A stretch of DNA of 64,000 nt, taken from assembly GCA_947095585.1 (NCBI GenBank), contig OX352762.1:115102930-115166929 (forward strand), written 5' to 3'. Shown here piece after piece: positions 57,216-64,000 of this stretch; the stretch's first letter is position 1, and every line of letters begins with the position of its first letter. This stretch comes from Nephrocerus scutellatus (taxonomy: Eukaryota > Arthropoda > Insecta > Diptera > Pipunculidae). The notes under the pieces were generated by a model. It searched no databases, was not told the DNA's origin, and worked only from the letters and a program-made list of their open reading frames with translations. The position numbers were made by a program, and so were the translations under genes.

Positions 57216-57468
57216 ACAGAAATATAATCCATTGTAGGAAACATAAAATAAAATAAATTTACATTATTTAAAATTTTTACATATATATAAGCAATAGGTC
57301 ATTGTTTTTGGCATAGCAATTCAAGAACAATAAAGGGAATCTTAAAAATACATCTTTTATTTTTGTGTTCTATTTTATTTGCGTTTATAAAACTATTGGG
57401 GTCGCCAAAGTGCTTCAACTGAAAAAGTGGGTCGCGAGAAAAAAAGTTTAAGAACCCCTGCACTAGAC

Positions 57469-58799
57469 CGCAATTGCAACAAACTTGTGTCAACAAAACC
57501 TGTGCCGAAAGCTTCCATTCTGAGCAGCGCACATATTGAAAACTTTAAAGTCGATTTTGCAACATGCTGAATGAATGTTATGAAAAAGGGAAAGGATGCG
57601 TTTTGGTTCCTCTTTTACGAAATCAGTTAGATAGCACTTTTCATGCAGACTATCAGCGTATTTTTGGTGATCTGCGTATGTATTGAGATATTTTGCTGCG
57701 TACGATCGGCTGCTGTGCAATTTTAACGTGTAGCTGCATACCTACTACATGCATGAGTTATTCAAAGTAGTTCCAGTTCAACTGGTTTTGAGCTGTTTTT
57801 TCTTTATCGTATGCTTTATAGGTTACGCATATATGCGGCTCATAGCAGTTCATAGTCTACACATAATCAGTTTAAAGAAATAATGTAAAATAAAATGAGA
57901 GAAGCAAAAAAGCCGAAGAGAGACATATAATTTACCGACATGTTGGTAGCAGGTGTGTGGTCAAAATAACTATGGGCACATTAACGACTTCAACGCCACA
58001 ATTTATGTTGCATAATTTGTCGAATGGCAATAAGCGCCTCTTGTCCTAAATAAGAGTCGCGGGTATTTATGCTTATTGTCACAGAAAGCTTTTTGTCTTC
58101 GTGATCAAATCATGAGAAATGATCACCGATGGTGACAAATTCAATTGTGCAGATACGATCGCCAATCAAAATCATTTTTGTAATGTATTAGCACAGTAGA
58201 ACCGCGTTCGCTTAAGTAGTTTCCATCTTGTAATGTCGAAATGTAATCGCGCTTCAAACTGATCTAAGTGATGTGGACTGAATAGTACTTGTAAAATCCG
58301 TCACTACTAATACAGATGAAACCAGTTCGACAAGTAGACGACGAGATGCTGTTGGCCGGCTGATGTAATGCTAACTGAATGCGACTTTCTCTCCGCAATG
58401 ATGGCGATGGAAAAATGTAACAACAATAATTTTCTTCTTTAAAACAAATCAGGGAAGCAATACAAATAAATTAAAAAGACGATTGCCAAGAGTTGATTAA
58501 CCAGCCTTATAGAAATGATGGCAAGCAGCTCAAGCTTTGAATAAACACATAACACACATTTGTGCTGTGAATGATACAGGATGTGACAATTAATTGTGCT
58601 GATGGACGCTTTCCCATATGAAACTCAAGTAGTAGTTTAATTGTTTGATAAATATAGGGTAATTGTCATGAAATTATGGTAAATGTCGGTAAAAAGCTAA
58701 TGCAATGGGAATTTTTTAATATCATTCAGGATTGTGGTAATGCAATCACTTTTTCTGAGTCAAAGAATTGATAGATTCGTAAGCTTTCTTTTTTTTATA
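57469..58799. other. Non-coding, nothing recognised
   Basis: Right flank of the hAT element. An open reverse frame at 57490-57720 has no recognisable motif. Confidence 0.4.
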
Positions 58800-59182
58800 G
58801 AAAAAACAACTCCATTCCAACAACCAAAAGTATACTAAATTTCAACTATAAATGCTGAAAAATAAAGACAAATGCGAAGCATTGCAACCCAACAACAAAA
58901 CAACCCCATTCGTAAAGTATCGTTAAGTAAAGATTGCTGCTCACAGCGCACCAGCGCACACAGAACACAGTCATTATAGTATGATCTGATAATCTGGTGG
59001 CGCTAAATGGAAAACAAATTTGTATGGGAACCCCTCCGATCCCGCGGTCCGATCACTCTCAAATGAATAGAAAGTGTTGTCATGGGAAATACACATGTGC
59101 GCGAAGTATGAATAAAATCGGGATTTAGGAAGTGGGTTAAAAACTGGGTTAAGATCTGACCAGCCAGCCAGCCAGATGGTAA
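58800..59182 (+). mobile_element. Tandem-subunit repeat family, copy 7
   Basis: Shares its left part with 22875-23271 and has one subunit (GGGAACCCCTCCGATCCCG, ACACATGTGCGCGAAG) and the GACCAGCCAGCCAGCC tract; the right terminus is eroded. Confidence 0.55.
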
Positions 59183-59429
59183 AAACAAATTCTACATAAA
59201 TCCAGTAAGTTACGAAAAATAAGTGGGCCGTGGGTCAAGTTATTGTATTGTGCAAAATTTGTATGCAAAAATGCCTATTACCATCCGTAACTTCCTTGAT
59301 ATAATCATTCCTAACTACTAAAGTTATGGAGAAATCGTAAAGGTTTATTAAAAAATAATAGTTAAAATCGACTGGGATGGAATGTAAGTATTAAATCGTA
59401 GTCTTTTTCGAAAGAAAGAAAAGTTGCTT

Positions 59430-61125
59430 ATTAACCCCAACTTAGACAATGTTTCAACTCACAGCGAGTTTGATGCACTGTCTGATTCAATTTTAACAAT
59501 TGTCATAAGACATCGTAAATCTGAAGTCGTTATTTCGGGCGATTTCAATGGACACAATTTTTGATGGCTTTGCTATTTTGGCCAGACAACAACCGAAGGA
59601 AGGTGTGTTGAGATATTTGATGAGTTTAACCACCTTACTCAGCTTGTAAATGAGTCTACACGAATATCTGACATTGACAAATCATTCCGCAAACACCATT
59701 GACTTGTTCCCTACTTCTCATCCTGATAAATACTCCCTTAATGTATTATCGCCTTTAGGCTCGTCAGACCATTGTGTAGTATCAGCTAATTTATCCTTAA
59801 TAAACTACGCAGTTAGAGAAAAAAAATCCTACAGTATGGCAATACGAGAAAGCCAATTGGGACGGCCTTAACAACTTCTTTGGGAGTATTAACTGGTCGC
59901 TATTGTTTCGCGATAGCACCGAGGATGCCGCCGCTGATGCAATTACAAACATTATCCTTATTGCTATGAGAGACTTTATTCCATCCATGAATAAGTCTGT
60001 TAAACCAAAGGAAGATCGATGGTATGACTAAAGCTGTATAAATACTTTAAGGATTAGAGAAGTATGCTTTCGGTTTTACAAAGCTAACCTTACTGAGGAA
60101 ACCCGAATAAATTTTAAACGAGCCAGCAATGGTTCCAATGCTTACCTTCGGCGAGTAAAATTTGCGTACGACAAAAAATTTAGGCAGAAAATGCTACAAT
60201 GTCCCAAAGGTAGTAAACATTTTTGGTCATTCGTGAAAAGAATAAAAAATACTGCCTCGTCGTCGATTCCAACGCTCATTAACAATGAGATTCCAGCTGT
60301 CAACTCTACAGACAAAGCCAATCTGTTTGCTGCGCATTTTGCAGCTAGCTCCATACTGCCAGATTGTGCATTGCTGCCGCCTGCATCTCAGAGTATTGAA
60401 CACTCAATTGGACAGATATTCCTTCGTACTCGCATTTGGCAGAGTTTGGCATCAATCTCTTTTGTCCAAAATGTGTGCTTTTGGAATCGATAATAAACTG
60501 CTTCATTGCATAAGAAGCTATCTTTTAGACCGCTCAATTCAAGTTGTATTGGACGGTTTCAAGTCTAAGTACATTACTCTGTTTCTGCTCTGTTTTGTCT
60601 CCAAAACTCTATCTCATTTTTATTGATGATCCATTATCTGTCACTTCTAATTAAATTCACTCTATTGCTGATGACAGCACTCTCAGCTTCTCGCATATAA
60701 GTTTGAGGAACGTCTGGTGCGCCTAAGACTACCTTGCATCAGCTAGATAGAATAGAAAACCGTGCGATAAAACTTATCGGTGACGAAAACATTGCGAAAT
60801 CAATAGATTCACATGAACACCGCAGGAACGTTTCCTGCTTGTCACTGTTTTATCGCTTCTTCCACCAGCGGTTCTCAAGAGAAATAGTGTGCTGCATGCC
60901 GCCTCTCCTTGAAATCAACTCCAAGACTCGTGGCGCTCTAAATGCACATCACTTTACCCTCAAGCCCATCTTCGGACGTATAGTTAAGTTCAGAGATTCG
61001 TTATTCAGCCGTACAACACGTATATGGAATGCTCTGCCAAGCTCTGTCTTCTCACATCACTATGATCCACAGGCATTCGAAACACAAGCGCAGACATCTC
61101 CTCTTTTCTCCTCCTTTGCTTAACG
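59430..61125 (+). pseudogene. CR1-like LINE relic (endonuclease, fragment of RT, C-terminus)
   Basis: In order: endonuclease (VVISGDFNGHN; NTIDLFPTSHPDKYSLNVLS then PLGSSDHCVVSANLS, the SDH motif), an interdomain linker (YEKANWDGLNNFF, GSKHFWSFVKRIKN, SSIPTLINNEIPAVNSTDKA), a short RT piece (IRSYLLDRSIQVVLDGF), a deletion that removes the YADD region, and a C-terminal region TLHQLDRIENRAIKLIGDEN, HEHRRNVSCLSLFYRFFH, RTTRIWNALPSSVF. Frameshifts throughout. Assignment to CR1/jockey group is by motif resemblance only. Confidence 0.75.
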
Positions 61126-61515
61126 CTGTGCTAAGCACATAGCTGATCATTATAAATATTTTAAAATGAAATTATATCCGTATCTATCCCATTCTGCAAA
61201 TTGAATATCGTAAATTGGTAGTTCCCAGGATATATACACTAAATATAACCCATCAATGTTGTCTTAGATTTTTTATCAATTCACCCTCTAACACACGAAC
61301 ACGATGAGGTTTAAATTTCAAAAAAAGAAAGATAAGTTGTCGTTTATATAACTGACAGAGCACAATAATAATTAATATAACATTTAATTACAAATAATTA
61401 TCTACTTCTACTTAACATATATTAAAATATTTAATAATCTTATATCCATTACCAGTTTATTTAACTAATTACAATCTGGAAGCGTACAAAATCATTTATT
61501 TATCATTGGTTTTTC

Positions 61516-61770
61516 CATTGGAGCCCGAAGGGCGAATCTAATAATCAGGGCAAAGGAATTTTTTCAGCGTATTTCCAATCGTATATCTGGTCTTCTACCA
61601 GTCGGAATTCTGTTAGGAATTATTTAAAAACAATTTTTTAGCGCCCGACTTGCGATGACATAATTTTGAAATATTTATTATTTATAGGGATAGTTTAGCA
61701 GGAATTACAACAATCCATATGGGAGCTGAGAAGCTCCGCTTTTCTATCTTATCTAATATTATAAAGAGAT
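61516..61770 (+). repeat. Family G hairpin-ended repeat, copy 2
   Basis: Starts TTGGAGCCCGAAGGGCGAAT and ends GGGAGCTGAGAAGCTCCGCT; the terminal stem GGAGCT-GAGA-AGCTCC is perfect. Pairs with 30789-31065. Confidence 0.6.
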
Positions 61771-61829
61771 AATCTTTTATGTACAATTAATTATTAAGAT
61801 ATACTCTAGCTATTAAGTAGCTCCATTTG

Positions 61830-61916
61830 TGTTCAAAAATATAACACGCACAGTACGAGTGGTCGCGAGAAGCAATGACTTGGACCACAACGGTCTGTCG
61901 TGCCAAATATTATTTT
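61830..61916 (+). mobile_element. tRNA-derived SINE, copy 8, 3' fragment
   Basis: CTCCATTTGTGTTCAAAAAT, GTGGTCGCGAGAAGC and ACGGTCTGTCGTGCCAAATA only; heavily 5'-truncated. Confidence 0.65.
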
Positions 61917-61961
61917 TTATATACTTTCATAGACATTATAGCGTAGGAAACAGTCAGTTTC

Positions 61962-62060
61962 GTCTATAGTCGTATGAAAATAGTATATTACATAACGAGC
62001 GAGGAACGAGCACGATAATTGTTTTTAAGCGAGTAATGTACGCTATTTTTCACACGACCA
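61962..62060. repeat. Imperfect palindrome of about 95 bp
   Basis: TAGTCGTATGAAAATAGTAT at the left is the inverse of TACGCTATTTTTCACACGAC at the right, around a loop with ACGAGCGAGGAACGAGCACG. Could be a small foldback element. Confidence 0.5.
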
Positions 62061-63029
62061 AAACCGGTTTTTCTGCTAAACCAGTTATGCGCAATGCAAA
62101 ATTACTCTGGGAATGTGGGTTCGCTGTGACTGCAGTAAACATAAAACGTATTTTATATGTTAACTCACTAGTGTGTATAACGGCTACTTTGGAGGCTAGG
62201 TTATAGGTTATAGGTTCGTCGATTGGCGCGTGAAAAGTATATAACAATCTTCTATACACCAATTGGCTAACCAAAAAGTGGTTCTAAAAATGTGACGAAA
62301 TATTATCAGCATACCAATTAGTGATTCACAAAATTTAAAAGAGATATAAACCACAATGGGAGCAACACCACTTTAAATTAAAATTGAGAAATATTTTCGT
62401 TGCAAGACAATTGACATTAAATTAAATAATAGCTCTATATGGTGAGAGCAGATTTCGCAGCGGATGCGAAATGGCATCGAGTTTTTGCAGCTAGCCTTAA
62501 TGGTGTGATTTTTCTGTGCAGCTATCAAGAAAAATGTCACTTCTTTTTTGGCATTTCTCCTGGAGGGGAAGTTGCACCAGTCGCAGTACATTTTTAGCTG
62601 CTATTTATTTTTCACGTCAAATCTAAAGTGAGTAACATATGACAGTCCTCTTTGTGAAGCAGATAAAAACGTGAATTGTGTGCTAGCTGTAGCATCAAGA
62701 TCTAATGTCAAAAATATGTGAAGACTTACAAAATTAAGATAAAGGTGGGTCGACAGTGTGTGGATTTGTACAGTTGAGGTTTTTTTTTATAAATTAGCGC
62801 ATAGTTCAAGGGATTTGAAAGGTCTTAAAGGTTTTTTAATGTAAGTGCCGAAAACATAGTTTTTGGGGCAGAGATGAATAGTGTTGGTAAGACAAGGCTG
62901 TGGTGTTGTATGGTGGGTTTTTTTTTTTTGTTAAGGGATTTCGAGGATAATTGACATAAAACTAAATAATACAAACAATTAAATTAAATGTAAAAAATAT
63001 TTTTTCGTTTTTCGGATACAAACTTTTAT

Positions 63030-63500
63030 ATTTATGCTATACGTGTCACACGTGCACCCACATCACACGCTCCATAAGTTAGTCATGCGTCAGATGTGCC
63101 ACACTCGTCATATGTACCAAATGCGTCACACGCGTCACAAGTGCACACAACATTTCAACTCCATAGGACGTGTGAAAGACTTAAAAAAGTTGAAAAAACT
63201 TTTGCGCGCATCACTTGCGCACCACACATCTGGTGTGATCGCATAAACGCCCTACGAGCTACGAGCTACGAGATTAAGCTATACACAAAATGTTAACTCT
63301 CTAGGACGTGTGGAATTTGGTTAAAAAGGACCACACAGAAGTCGACAAATGCCGCTTTTTCACACATCACATGCGACACACGGGAGCATCGACTTTCATC
63401 ATATGCGGAATTTTAAAAATGTTCTACGAGACTTATATGCTCACAAAGTTTCAGCTCTGTAGGTCGTGTGAAAGGTGGTTAATAAGGAGCTCAAATAAAT
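63030..63500 (+). repeat. CGTCACACGTG-rich region with units of about 130-160 bp
   Basis: A block of CGTCACA(C/A)GTG-like words (63040-63155) followed by units anchored on CTCCATAGGACGTGTGAAAG (63157), CTCTCTAGGACGTGTGGAAT (about 63295) and CTCTGTAGGTCGTGTGAAAG (about 63450). The open frames across it are not convincing genes. Confidence 0.55.
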
Positions 63501-63702
63501 TGAAAATACAGACAAACAGGGGTCAATTCAAATTTATTAAAAGTATTAACAAGGTGCCTGTTTATTCTTATAACGGGCTGCGTGCCACTCGTAATAATAA
63601 GAGTTGTTTAGAAGTGCGAAATGAAACTACAAAAACATGAACTCATAATAAAGAAGCAAAGTCCATACTCGTACTGTAAATATCACACGACTCTCTTTCC
63701 TT

Positions 63703-64000
63703 TTTAAATTCTCTATATTAACTTCACTTGCCCGTGGGTCGGTCGTCGGTCGTCTGTCGTGGATTCTTGCGATCAATTTTTAACCCACTTCCCATGGCCC
63801 GATTTAATTGAAATTTTGCACACATGTGTATTTCCGGAGACAACACTTTTTATTTAATTTTGGGGCCCCTCGGGGTGCGGGGTCGGGGGGCTCCCATATA
63901 AAAAATTAAAATTTTACACACATGTGTATACCCAATAAACAATACTTTTTCGAAAATTGGGTTGTGATCGTGTCCCGGGTTCGGCCGCAAGGCCCTTATA
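63703..64000 (-). mobile_element. Tandem-subunit repeat family, copy 8, running off the window
   Basis: Reverse-oriented and very close to 46797-47137: begins AAATTCTCTATATTAACTTC, continues through the GGTCGTCGGTCGTC tract and two subunits to GGTTCGGCCGCAAGGCCCTT at the last bases of the window. Confidence 0.7.

Larger units (their letters stand above)
53964..57460 (+). mobile_element. hAT element with perfect 8-bp target duplication, carrying nested insertions
   Basis: Ends CAGTGGTACTTAAACT and, inverted, CAGGGGTTCTTAAACT (14 of 16 identical), flanked on both sides by CACTAGAC (53956-53963 and 57461-57468). Near the left end, 54385-54510 reads AHEEFVELLTDLTLKILFSN then KWVNNFWLLMKNQ, resembling the C-terminal part of ZBED/buster-type hAT transposases. 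The interior contains a LINE and a piggyBac-like relic, so the hAT itself is dead. Confidence 0.85.

Overview
The window looks like a higher fly (cyclorrhaphan dipteran). It is AT-rich, spliceosomal introns are 56-74 nt, the two host genes I can reconstruct are insect-type CD36/scavenger-receptor-B proteins, and the rest is a graveyard of Diptera-type transposons. A rosa-type (DD41D) mariner, a subfamily described from tephritid fruit flies, makes a tephritid plausible but does not prove it. No prokaryotic-style operon, CRISPR array or rRNA is present.

Host genes. (1) A complete five-exon CD36-family gene lies on the minus strand, 15659 to 9806, about 543 aa. Its first intron is about 4 kb and full of transposons, and its second intron is best read as a GC-AG intron. 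(2) The last five coding exons of a second, more conventional CD36-family gene lie on the minus strand, 52358 to 50850. Its N-terminal exon(s) were not found and probably lie to the right of the window. (3) Two coding-like segments on the plus strand (21336-21490 and 21708-21829) have compatible splice phases and may be the 3' end of an unrecognised gene.

Mobile DNA, left to right: a Tc1/mariner-like element with TIRs of about 113 bp carrying a nested tandem-subunit repeat (1.7-3.1 kb); a GGGTCTTTTG minisatellite next to a Helitron helicase relic (4.1-5.3 kb); an R1-clade LINE relic (5.3-7.1 kb); tRNA-derived SINEs (eight copies across the window); an inverted LOA/I-type LINE inside intron 1 of gene A (12.0-14.6 kb); a jockey-type endonuclease relic (16.8-17.7 kb); a second GGGTCTTTTG array (18.8-19.4 kb); Helitron relics (23.8-24.3 and 32.4-32.9 kb); an I-type LINE with RNase H (27.1-28.7 kb); another LINE (33.1-34.2 kb); a satellite-like array of about 130-170 bp units (36.1-37.1 kb); a second R1-clade LINE (38.8-43.8 kb) broken by an intact mariner (41285-42588) and a SINE; a CpG-rich minisatellite (44.3-44.8 kb); a second LOA copy ending in CCTAA repeats (48.2-49.5 kb); a hAT element with a perfect 8-bp target duplication holding a LINE and piggyBac remains (53964-57460); a CR1-like LINE (59.4-61.1 kb); and another copy of the tandem-subunit repeat running off the right edge.

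I see no multi-gene novel system. The most rewarding items are the reconstructed divergent CD36 gene with its GC-AG intron, the SINE family, the tandem-subunit repeat family, the Helitron copies sharing a 3' end, and the orphan exon pair.
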